Source: Aliikangiella sp. G2MR2-5
GTDB taxonomy: Bacteria > Pseudomonadota > Gammaproteobacteria > Enterobacterales > Kangiellaceae
Direction of reading: 5' to 3'
Length of the DNA stretch: 64,000 nt
NCBI RefSeq assembly: GCF_015687155.1
Contig: NZ_JADPQF010000001.1
Coordinates: 682,001 to 746,000 of the forward strand
A program made the translations under genes and the position numbers. The notes beneath the pieces were generated by a model. The model was not told the origin of the DNA. It did no database searches and was given only the letters and a program-made list of their open reading frames with translations. Of the stretch, positions 50,425 to 58,877 are shown piece by piece (within the stretch, counting starts at the first letter, position 1; each line of letters opens with the position of its first letter).

Positions 50425-53400
50425 TAAGAGAGGCCGTTACTTTTTCTGTTAAGCGAAAAGTGACCATTTTGATGGTGGCTATCGCTGTTTTTACCTTTGG
50501 GGTTGTTGGATTTTCCCGCTTGCCTATCAATTTGCTACCGTCATTAAGTTATCCTTCTCTGACTGTTCAAACAGAGCTTCCGAATGCTGCCCCTGAAGAG
50601 ATTGAGCAACTTGTCACTCGTCCGGTCGAGGAAGTTGTTGGAGTCATGAAAGGTCTTAAAGACATTCATTCTGTTTCCCGCTCAGGAGTGTCTGAAGTGA
50701 CACTTGAGTTTGGCTGGGGTGCTGATATGAATGATTTATCAATGGACATACGAGAAAAGCTCGACCGTCTGATATTGCCGCTGGATGCGGAGCAACCTAT
50801 TGTTTTGCGATATGATCCATCACTTGATCCTATTTTGAAACTTAGTTTGAGCGGTGATTTACCAATGACTCAATTACGGTTATTGGGAGACAAAGAAGTC
50901 AAGGAGGCTTTAGAGCGAATAGAGGGAGTTGCCTCAGCTAAAATACAGGGAGGAGAGGAAGAAGAGATACACGTTAATATTGATCAGGGAAAACTTGCTG
51001 CAATGGGAATTTCACCTAGTGAATTGGCAACATTACTTGGAAATTCAAATATTAATCGCCCTGGTGGATCGTTGAAGAATGAACAAACCCAGCTATTGGT
51101 TCGAACCTTGAATGAGTATGATAGTCTGGAAGAAATGCGCGATTTAAGAATTACCCCTCCTAATCGACCCGCAGTGAGGTTAGGGGATGTTGCAGAAATA
51201 AGTTGGGCTGCAAAAGATCGAGAGGAAATAGCTCGCTTCGATGGAAAAGAAGGGATTTTGGTGAGCCTGTATAAGGAAGGCGATGCCAATACAGTTGAAG
51301 TTGTTGATGCAATAAAAGAGAAGTTACCTCAGGTTAAAAGAATTTTACCATCCGGCGCTCTGATTGACATCCAGTTTAATCAGGCTCGCTTTATTCAACA
51401 GTCAATCGATGAAGTCAAACAGTCTCTGCTGATTGGAGGCTTACTTGCTATATGCGTTCTCTGGATTTTTCTTAGAGATTTTCGTCTAACCGCGATTATT
51501 ACTACGGCTATTCCGCTATCTGTCGTTGCTTCTTTTATATTGATGTATCGCTCGGATGTTTCTCTTAATATTATGTCTCTAGGCGGCTTAACCCTTGGGG
51601 TGGGAATGCTGGTTGATGCAGCGATTGTTGTCCTGGAATCTATTCACCGACAAAGAGAGAAAGGTTTAGGAATTGTTGAAGCTGCTATTATTGGCACCAG
51701 TGAAGTCGGTGGTGCGGTTACTGCATCGGTACTTACTACCATAGCAGTGTTTATCCCGATTGTTTTTGTTGAAGGTATAGCCGGGCAGTTGTTTCGAGAT
51801 CAAGCTTTGACTGTAACATTTAGCTTACTTGCTTCACTAATTGTTTCCTTTACGCTTATCCCGATGCTTGCATCGATTGGCAAAGATAAAAGTTCAACTG
51901 TCACAGTCGAAAATAATGAGAGTAAGAAAACGATCGAGCGAGAGTCTTTGGGATTCTTCTCTCGCTGGTATGAAGCTGTTTTGAGAAAAGCGCTAAGGTT
52001 AAGATGGGTGACACTTTTGAGCGGATTCGTAGCACTTTTTCTGGCTCTGCAATTACTGCCGTCAATTCCGACTTCGTTAATTCCGCAGATGAGTGAAGGA
52101 GAGTTTTATTTTGACGTTAAACTGCCCGAAGGTACCTCTCTACCAACGACAGATAGAGTCATATCACAACTTGAAAAAATTGCCCTGTCACACGACGGTG
52201 TTGATAAGGTATACGCGTCTGTTGGTAGCCGTAATGTCAGTGGCGGGTTATCATTAAAAACCAAAGATGAAAACCTTGGTCAGCTCAGTATTGTTGTTAA
52301 GGATAGAAGCGATACTAAACTTGAGCAACAAATTATTGATGATTTAAGAAATGCGTTTGAAAGTGTACCACTTGCAGAGACTCAGTTCGGAAGACCATCG
52401 TTTTTTAGTTTAAAAACGCCTTTGGAAATGTTGTTTTTTGGTGAAGATATTGAAGCGCTCAGAGAGTACTCTGCTGAACTCTTAATAAAGCTTGAAAAGG
52501 TGGAGGGGCTTGCCGATATTCAGGCGTCTCTGGAAACTGGAAATCCCGAGTTGAAAATAAAATTTGATCGACAAAAGCTTGCCAAACTTGGAATGACTAT
52601 TCAGCAGGTGGCAGACACTTTGAATCAAAGAGTCGATGGAGAAATAGTTTCCAGGTTCCAGATGCCTGATCGACAAATTGATATTCGGATGAGAAACCAG
52701 GAAACAGATCGAAATTCTGTCACTGATATCCAGAATATTGTCATCGGTGAAGTTGATGGAAGACCTGTAAATTTGTTTGCTGTCGCTTCAATTGAGTCAG
52801 CTCAAGGACCTGCTGCGATCGATCGGATTCAACAATCTAGAGTAGCTGTGATTGCGGCCAATTTTAAAGGAAGAAGTCTTTCTGATATTGCTGAAGAAAT
52901 TGAAATGCTGATCAGTGAAAATCCTCCTCCTTCTGGTGTCGTGTTTGAGTTTGGCGGTCAAAAGAAAGAAATGGAAGATTCCTTTAATAGCATGACATTT
53001 GCTGTGCTATTGGCAATTTTTCTCGTGTATCTGGTAATGGCGGCAACATTTGAACATTTGGGCCACCCATTTGTTATTCTATTTACTATTCCTCTGGCGC
53101 TTATCGGAGTCATTCTCGGATTGTATTTAAGTGGTTATGCTATCAGTGTGATATCTCTGATTGGTGCAGTTTTCTTGGTCGGAGTGGTGGTTAACAACGC
53201 AATTGTTCTGGTCGATGCAATCAACCATCATCGCCGACAGGGACTAGATAAAATGAATGCGATTATTGTTGCCAGTAAGTCACGCCTCAGGCCTATTTTA
53301 ATGACCACTTTCACTACAGTTTTAGGCTTGCTGCCAATGGCTATTGGGTTCGGTGAAGGCGCAGAGCTTAGAGCTCCTCTTGCAGTGGTAGTTTCTTTTG

Positions 53401-53576
53401 GTTTGGTTGTTTCTACGGCACTGACTTTGCTAATTATTCCTGCAGCCTATTTTGTCATGCCGTCTACTATTATCACTGATGAAGAGATGATCAAACTGGA
53501 CGAAAAAGTTGCCAACGCAGAAAAAGTTGAAAGTCATCACCTTCCCGGTTCGAGTCAGGCTCCGGAGGTTTCATGA
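50421..53576 (+). CDS. RND multidrug efflux transporter (first of a pair)
   Basis: This 1051-residue inner-membrane pump is of the HAE-1/MMPL-related RND family: PINLLPSLSYPSLTVQTELP, RPVEEVVGVMKGLKDIHS, and TM4 GVGMLVDAAIVVLESIHR. AcrB has two adjacent aspartates in TM4; here there is one Asp followed by Ala, as in many non-enterobacterial pumps. TM10 contains VVVNNAIVLVDAI. It overlaps the next pump gene by four bases. With two different pump genes behind one adaptor, a mixed trimer like MdtBC is likely. The substrate is unknown. Confidence 0.94.
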   Translation: MIREAVTFSVKRKVTILMVAIAVFTFGVVGFSRLPINLLPSLSYPSLTVQTELPNAAPEEIEQLVTRPVEEVVGVMKGLKDIHSVSRSGVSEVTLEFGWGADMNDLSMDIREKLDRLILPLDAEQPIVLRYDPSLDPILKLSLSGDLPMTQLRLLGDKEVKEALERIEGVASAKIQGGEEEEIHVNIDQGKLAAMGISPSELATLLGNSNINRPGGSLKNEQTQLLVRTLNEYDSLEEMRDLRITPPNRPAVRLGDVAEISWAAKDREEIARFDGKEGILVSLYKEGDANTVEVVDAIKEKLPQVKRILPSGALIDIQFNQARFIQQSIDEVKQSLLIGGLLAICVLWIFLRDFRLTAIITTAIPLSVVASFILMYRSDVSLNIMSLGGLTLGVGMLVDAAIVVLESIHRQREKGLGIVEAAIIGTSEVGGAVTASVLTTIAVFIPIVFVEGIAGQLFRDQALTVTFSLLASLIVSFTLIPMLASIGKDKSSTVTVENNESKKTIERESLGFFSRWYEAVLRKALRLRWVTLLSGFVALFLALQLLPSIPTSLIPQMSEGEFYFDVKLPEGTSLPTTDRVISQLEKIALSHDGVDKVYASVGSRNVSGGLSLKTKDENLGQLSIVVKDRSDTKLEQQIIDDLRNAFESVPLAETQFGRPSFFSLKTPLEMLFFGEDIEALREYSAELLIKLEKVEGLADIQASLETGNPELKIKFDRQKLAKLGMTIQQVADTLNQRVDGEIVSRFQMPDRQIDIRMRNQETDRNSVTDIQNIVIGEVDGRPVNLFAVASIESAQGPAAIDRIQQSRVAVIAANFKGRSLSDIAEEIEMLISENPPPSGVVFEFGGQKKEMEDSFNSMTFAVLLAIFLVYLVMAATFEHLGHPFVILFTIPLALIGVILGLYLSGYAISVISLIGAVFLVGVVVNNAIVLVDAINHHRRQGLDKMNAIIVASKSRLRPILMTTFTTVLGLLPMAIGFGEGAELRAPLAVVVSFGLVVSTALTLLIIPAAYFVMPSTIITDEEMIKLDEKVANAEKVESHHLPGSSQAPEVS

Positions 53577-56500
53577 CTTTACCTGAAATAGCTGTTAAGC
53601 GTCCTATTGGAACACTCATGGCGCTAGTGAGCGTTCTTGTTCTCGGTATTATTGCTTTGGTAAAGCTTGAGCTGGCTTTTATGCCAGAACAACAAAATAA
53701 AAGCCTTTTTGTTATCGCCAATTACCAAAATGCTTCCCCAAAAGCTATTGAACGAATGATAGTAAAGCCAATAGAGGAAGTTCTGGCATCAATGAATGGC
53801 GTTGAACACATGTGGTCAAATGCCGACTCTCGTGGCGGACGAGTTGTTCTGAATTTTTCTTTGGAAACCAATATTGATTTGGCCAGAGCAGAAATTCATG
53901 AAAGAGTCGATCGGATTAAAAGTGAACTTCCGGAAGATCTGGAACGACTCGTGATTGCTGGAAATTGGAACCCGCGCGAAACGGGAGAAACCATAATGGA
54001 GGCTCGGTTAAGTTCTGGTAGAGATTTAAGCAAGAACTACGAGTTACTGGACCGAAAAATAGTTAAACCGCTAGAACGTATTCCTGGTGTTGCGGTAGTT
54101 ACTCTGGATGGAGTTAATCCGCGTGAAGTTAGAATTAATCTGGATTTACAGAAGCTTAAACGTCACAAAATAGATCCTAGAGACGTGTGGCAAGATATTG
54201 CACAGAATAACCAAAACGCTTCAATAGGTATTCTTAGAAACAGCCAAACCAAAATTACCTTGCGCTCTATGGGGGCGTTAAAGTCGTTAGAGCAGATTAA
54301 AGCTCTTCCTCTTACCGGAACGAGTCTTGTTTTGTCTGACGTAGCAGATATTACCTATCAGGAGCCTCCACTAAGATATGGTCGACACCTGGATGGTGAT
54401 TTTGCAATTGGGCTTAATGTAGCTAAAGAATCTTCTGCCAATACCATTGCTATTACCGATGCGATTTACGCCAAAATAGAGCAAATGAAGAGTGATCCTG
54501 AGCTTGATGGCATCAGTTTTCTTGTTTGGCAAGATCAGGGTAAAGAAATCAGAAATACACTTGGGGACTTGCAGCAAACTGGATTTTTTGGTGCCATTTT
54601 AGCGAGTATTGTATTGTTCCTATTCTTAAGGAAAGTCTCTACCACTATCGTTGCTGTTGCCTGTATTCCTTTCTCTTTAATTGTTGCATGTGGCGTTATT
54701 TGGCTCCAGGGAAAGACACTTAATACTATTTCGTTGCTGGGTCTGATAGTTGGACTCGGTATGCTAGTTGATAACGCTGTGGTTATCATGGAAAACATTG
54801 ATCGGTTTCAGAAAAAGGGATACGACGGTCGAGTTGCGGCAATCTTGGGGGCAAAAGAGGTATCGATTGCGGTTATTACTGCGACCCTTACCTCAATAAT
54901 CGTATTTTTACCTATGATTTTTTCAAAGCCTACCAATATGAATATTATTTTTCAGGAGCTAGGCCTGACAATCTGCTTTTCATTGATTGCTTCTTTGTTA
55001 ATCAGCCAAACTCTTATTCCATTAGCTTCAACAAAATTGTTAAGAAAGCCGAAAATACAACCACGCACGCCAATAATGGACCGGCTGCAATCTGGTTATT
55101 CAAGTCTCCTGGGGTTCACACTAAAACATCGGTGGATTACTTTTCTTATAGCAATAAAGTTAATAGCCATAACGATTTATTCGGGGTCGAATATTAACTT
55201 TAACCTGGAACCATCTTCTTCAGAAATGCATGTCGGAGTCAGATATGACATTAGCGAGCCTCTATCCTTGGAAGCTAAAGAAGAACTTGTATACCAGGTC
55301 GAGAGAGCTCTGGAGCCATTCAAAGAGAAACTTAAAGTTAAGTCTATCTACAGTTGGTGGAGTGAAGACCGAGCTATTACCCGTCTATATATGACTTCAG
55401 GGTATCAAAATGAAGAATGGATGAATAAAGTCAGAAAAGAGCTACCCAGCTTGTTACCCGAAATCTCGGGGGTCAACCTAAAGGTTGAAGACAATACTCC
55501 TTTTTGGATGAGAAACCGGGGAAAACGAGTTGCGATGCAGTTAGTCGGACCTGACTCGGAAACTCTTGGCAAAATTGGTGAAGAAGCATTGAGCCGAATC
55601 GAAAAAATTCCAGGACTTTTCGACTTTTATTCGACTGCTGAGGGAGGCAGGTTGGAACTCCAAGCTCATCTTGATCGTGAGAAAATGTCTACTTACGGGG
55701 TTTCAGTCAATCAGCCAGCAAGTCTGGTAGAAATGACCTTCAGAGGAAGAAATTTACCTCGCTTTAAAAGTGAAAATGGCGAAGTCGAAATGCGACTTAT
55801 GCTGGGAGAGAGCGAAAACGTTTATGTCTCAGATGTAAAAAACCTATCGATTAGCAAAAATACCGGAGAAAACATATCGCTGGATAGTATCTCTGAGTTT
55901 GTTACCAAAAAAGGTCCGAGTAGAATTAACCGTCAAAACAAAATATCAAGTATTTGGGTTGGTGCGAGGTTTAGTGAAGGTAAGCGAAATGAGCATCAGG
56001 ATAAACTGGTTTCGGTGTTAAACGAGATTCAACTTCCTGAGGGATACCGTTGGGAGATGGGAGGTGGATGGAGAGGTGCAGAAGAGAGCCAGATGGAGTT
56101 TCTTCTTAACCTGGCGCTAGCCCTCGGCCTGATCTTTGCTGTTATGGCCAGCTTGTTTGAATCAATACGTCAGGCCCTGGCGTTGATGATCAGCTCTCTT
56201 TTTGCTCTTGCCGGAGCATCTTTTACTCTTTTCCTGTTCGAGATCGACTTTGATCAACCTGCAGGCATTGCAGTATTGCTGCTGTTGGGCATAGTGGTTA
56301 ACAATGGCATTGTCATGATCGAACACATCAATTTATATCGACGTGACGGTTGGGAGCGATCAAAAGCCATGATTCAGGGTGGTAAAGAGCGCTTACGACC
56401 AATAATCATGACCGCTCTGACCACATTGGTTGGTCTTATTCCTATTGTGGTACAAAAACCATCGCTTGGTGGTGTTTACTACTATTCAATGGCCTACGTC

Positions 56501-56656
56501 ATTATTGGGGGACTTCTTCTTTCTACTGTTTTGACTACAGTATTTCTACCCGCAACCATTACCCTGGTGGAGGATTTCGGAAGCTTTATCGCTCGAATAA
56601 TAGGGCGTTTTTTTAGAGCTCTTAGAGTAATTAAACCACGCGAAGTCAATAGCTAG
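53573..56656 (+). CDS. RND multidrug efflux transporter (second of a pair)
   Basis: This 1027-residue RND pump diverges from its neighbour: IVKPIEEVLASMNGVEHMWS, porter-domain features, TM4 VGLGMLVDNAVVIMENIDRF (Asp-Asn), and TM10 GIVVNNGIVMIEHINLYR. The ATG lies inside the last codons of the upstream pump, so the two products are likely made in similar amounts. No outer-membrane factor gene lies nearby, so the complex must borrow a TolC-type channel from elsewhere. It ends the three-gene unit. Confidence 0.93.
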   Translation: MTLPEIAVKRPIGTLMALVSVLVLGIIALVKLELAFMPEQQNKSLFVIANYQNASPKAIERMIVKPIEEVLASMNGVEHMWSNADSRGGRVVLNFSLETNIDLARAEIHERVDRIKSELPEDLERLVIAGNWNPRETGETIMEARLSSGRDLSKNYELLDRKIVKPLERIPGVAVVTLDGVNPREVRINLDLQKLKRHKIDPRDVWQDIAQNNQNASIGILRNSQTKITLRSMGALKSLEQIKALPLTGTSLVLSDVADITYQEPPLRYGRHLDGDFAIGLNVAKESSANTIAITDAIYAKIEQMKSDPELDGISFLVWQDQGKEIRNTLGDLQQTGFFGAILASIVLFLFLRKVSTTIVAVACIPFSLIVACGVIWLQGKTLNTISLLGLIVGLGMLVDNAVVIMENIDRFQKKGYDGRVAAILGAKEVSIAVITATLTSIIVFLPMIFSKPTNMNIIFQELGLTICFSLIASLLISQTLIPLASTKLLRKPKIQPRTPIMDRLQSGYSSLLGFTLKHRWITFLIAIKLIAITIYSGSNINFNLEPSSSEMHVGVRYDISEPLSLEAKEELVYQVERALEPFKEKLKVKSIYSWWSEDRAITRLYMTSGYQNEEWMNKVRKELPSLLPEISGVNLKVEDNTPFWMRNRGKRVAMQLVGPDSETLGKIGEEALSRIEKIPGLFDFYSTAEGGRLELQAHLDREKMSTYGVSVNQPASLVEMTFRGRNLPRFKSENGEVEMRLMLGESENVYVSDVKNLSISKNTGENISLDSISEFVTKKGPSRINRQNKISSIWVGARFSEGKRNEHQDKLVSVLNEIQLPEGYRWEMGGGWRGAEESQMEFLLNLALALGLIFAVMASLFESIRQALALMISSLFALAGASFTLFLFEIDFDQPAGIAVLLLLGIVVNNGIVMIEHINLYRRDGWERSKAMIQGGKERLRPIIMTALTTLVGLIPIVVQKPSLGGVYYYSMAYVIIGGLLLSTVLTTVFLPATITLVEDFGSFIARIIGRFFRALRVIKPREVNS

Positions 56657-56787
56657 TATCGAATCTTCAGTTATTCTGATATGACCAACTGCTATTTTGA
56701 ACTGAGGAGTAAAACGTTAAACTGAACCTTCACTTTTCTTAAAAAGATAATTCTATTTCAAGAGAGCAAAGCAAGAGGTCGTTTCAG

Positions 56788-57540
56788 TTGGCAAAGATAA
56801 TGGTGTTTCAGCATGTACCCTACGAGCCTTTGGGGACTCTTGATCCTTTGATCCGCTCGCATAAACACAGGATACGTTATATCAACTTTGGTCGAGATCC
56901 TCACGCGCAGCCAGATATTCAGGGATATGACGCACTTATTATTCTGGGGGGACCAATGAATATAGGTGATGAAGCAGAATTTCCGCACCTGAATGTTGAA
57001 AAAGCTGTCATTCTGGATGCGATTTCGAAAGACATTCCAATTTTGGGTATTTGCCTCGGTGCCCAGCTTATTGCCTCGGCTCTGGGGGCGAGTGTACGCC
57101 CAGCTCAAGAGAAAGAAATTGGTTGGTACCAGATGCGTTTAACCGACAAAGGCAAGTCAGATCCTGTTTTTGACGCTTTTCAGTCGGCAGAAGATGTTTT
57201 TCAATGGCACGGATATACTTTTGATTTACCTGAAGGAGCTGAGCTGTTAGTTGAAGGTAATCAAATTAAAAATCAGGCATTTCGTTATAATGACAAAGTG
57301 TATGGCTTCCAGTTTCACCTTGAAGCCAGTATGCCTTTGATAAAAAGGTGGCTAAACCTGCCTGCTCATCAAGCCGAATTAGGTCTGGACAATGCCCCTG
57401 AAAAAATTGCATCGATTTGGCGACAAACTCAAAATGAAATTAGTCGCTCGTTAGCATTAAGTGAGGAAGTATTTGGTGCGTTCTTATCAAAATTGCCAAG
57501 AGTCAATGAAAAACATCATTTTGTACACCGTCATTTTTAG
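56788..57540 (+). CDS. Class I glutamine amidotransferase-like protein
   Basis: This 250-residue protein has the nucleophile motif GICLGAQLIA with C89 and the catalytic pair FQFHLEAS (H177, E179). These match the GATase class I domain seen in GuaA and free-standing homologues. DALIILGGPMN is the oxyanion strand. A TTG start at 56788 is suggested, with ATG at 56800 as the alternative. The partner enzyme is not encoded nearby; related stand-alone proteins are annotated as GMP-synthase-like or gamma-glutamyl-peptide hydrolases. Confidence 0.87.
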   Translation: MAKIMVFQHVPYEPLGTLDPLIRSHKHRIRYINFGRDPHAQPDIQGYDALIILGGPMNIGDEAEFPHLNVEKAVILDAISKDIPILGICLGAQLIASALGASVRPAQEKEIGWYQMRLTDKGKSDPVFDAFQSAEDVFQWHGYTFDLPEGAELLVEGNQIKNQAFRYNDKVYGFQFHLEASMPLIKRWLNLPAHQAELGLDNAPEKIASIWRQTQNEISRSLALSEEVFGAFLSKLPRVNEKHHFVHRHF

Positions 57541-57666
57541 CATCTAAAGAGATCCGGGTTAATTTTCTATTTTGTTAGTAAACATTTTTGGCAATTTCCC
57601 CGTTGTTTTAGTTTCCTTATCTGGATATCCTTGGGTGAAAGAATAAAATAAAAACGAGGTTCCCCA

Positions 57667-58614
57667 ATGAGCCCTGATAAAAGACCAGGACCAGTTTACT
57701 ACTTTGTCATTGTATTTCTGTTGGTGTTTGCTAAGTCTGCCCAGCTTGAAACAAGGAATGACTTCCCTATAGTTTCCAAAGAGTCTCCCGAGCCAGAAGT
57801 AAAAATTTCGAGTTATGACTATAAAGCCAAAATCCCTCCTTCTAGTCTGGTCGTTGTGAAGAATCCCTATGGAAGCATCCGTTCTCGAAATCATTTTGAC
57901 GACGCGGTTTTTCTGCATGCAACGATTCAGGAAATTGGAAAGGAACCACTTAAACCAAAATTCAGTATTGAACAACGCAATGACCATTTGTTTATTGAAG
58001 TTGAGTATCCTGAAGCGATTAGAGATTCTCAGGGAAATTTAAGGGGCAGGGTGGATGTAGCCGTTCTCTTTCCACAGAAGGTCAGCATATACGCGGAAAC
58101 AGATTTTGGGCTAATTAAGATAGATAAAACGTCCAGTCATGTGGAAGCTAAAACATCGTCCGGAGATATTAAGTTGGCGACCACGGGACTTTTCAAGCTA
58201 AGTTCTGAAACTGGCGCAATAAAGATAGACTTGCGTGGTAGTCGGCTTGCTGGAACTTCCCACGCAACCACAAAGTCTGGCAACATTATAGCGAATATCT
58301 TTAACGACATGGAAATAAAACTGAAAGCTCAATCTAAGGGAAAGGTAACTTTGGCTGGTGGAAAACCCGGCGAAAGTGGAGAGTACTTAAAAGGAGATGC
58401 TAATGTCAGGGTTTCATTAAGTTCGGACACCGGGCGGATAGAAATTAATCCTGTTGAACCGCCTGAACTGCTGAAGTCGGAGAAGCCCTCTAATGTAAAT
58501 TCTGTTGATGTGGATCTGAGAGAGTTGCCAAAGTCAAAAAGCTGGAAGCCGGGAGATCCAGTTTATGAAATGGAAGATAGGAACGGCCATGAACAAAGGT
58601 CGCGAAAGAATTAG
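57667..58614 (+). CDS. Exported DUF4097-like beta-helical protein with C-terminal DLR-LP-SW motif
   Basis: This 315-residue protein has a hydrophobic export segment (YYFVIVFLLVFAKSAQ) and a beta-rich region at about 95-245. The short repeats KTSSGDIKLAT, SSETGAIKIDLRGS, TKSGNIIANIF and SSDTGRIEINP are of the DUF4097/putative-adhesin type. Its tail contains VDVDLRELPKSKSWKPG at about residues 280-296, a segment that recurs near the N terminus of the next secreted protein. No lipobox or sorting motif is evident. A strong terminator follows, so the two genes are separate units. Role unknown; envelope or surface location is inferred. Confidence 0.75.
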   Translation: MSPDKRPGPVYYFVIVFLLVFAKSAQLETRNDFPIVSKESPEPEVKISSYDYKAKIPPSSLVVVKNPYGSIRSRNHFDDAVFLHATIQEIGKEPLKPKFSIEQRNDHLFIEVEYPEAIRDSQGNLRGRVDVAVLFPQKVSIYAETDFGLIKIDKTSSHVEAKTSSGDIKLATTGLFKLSSETGAIKIDLRGSRLAGTSHATTKSGNIIANIFNDMEIKLKAQSKGKVTLAGGKPGESGEYLKGDANVRVSLSSDTGRIEINPVEPPELLKSEKPSNVNSVDVDLRELPKSKSWKPGDPVYEMEDRNGHEQRSRKN

Positions 58615-58643
58615 AAAACACCTTGATTGAAGATTTTAAAATG

Positions 58644-58666
58644 GCCCGGTTATTACCGGGCTTTTT
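58644..58666 (+). terminator. Intrinsic terminator after the DUF4097-like gene
   Basis: GCCCGGT and ACCGGGC form a perfect 7-base-pair stem with a TATT loop, followed by TTTTTATTTT. Confidence 0.9.
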
Positions 58667-58877
58667 ATTTTAACGAACAAATTTTATTTTTATCTCTAAG
58701 CAATAATATTTTCACGGGGTTAATAAAATGTTTACCGATTTATTGTGAAATATTTACGTATTTTGCCCAGGTTGACTTTTGTATATTTGATGAGCAATTG
58801 GGACAAGTCACAAGGGAAATGTTCAATTTTTAATAATAAGTACTTATAAAAAGTACGAGGACCAAAAGGCAACGAAA

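Noticed and set aside
57559-57987. 142-codon minus-strand frame opposite the start of the DUF4097-like gene
   Set aside because: It lacks recognisable motifs and runs against a plus-strand frame with an export signal and repeats.
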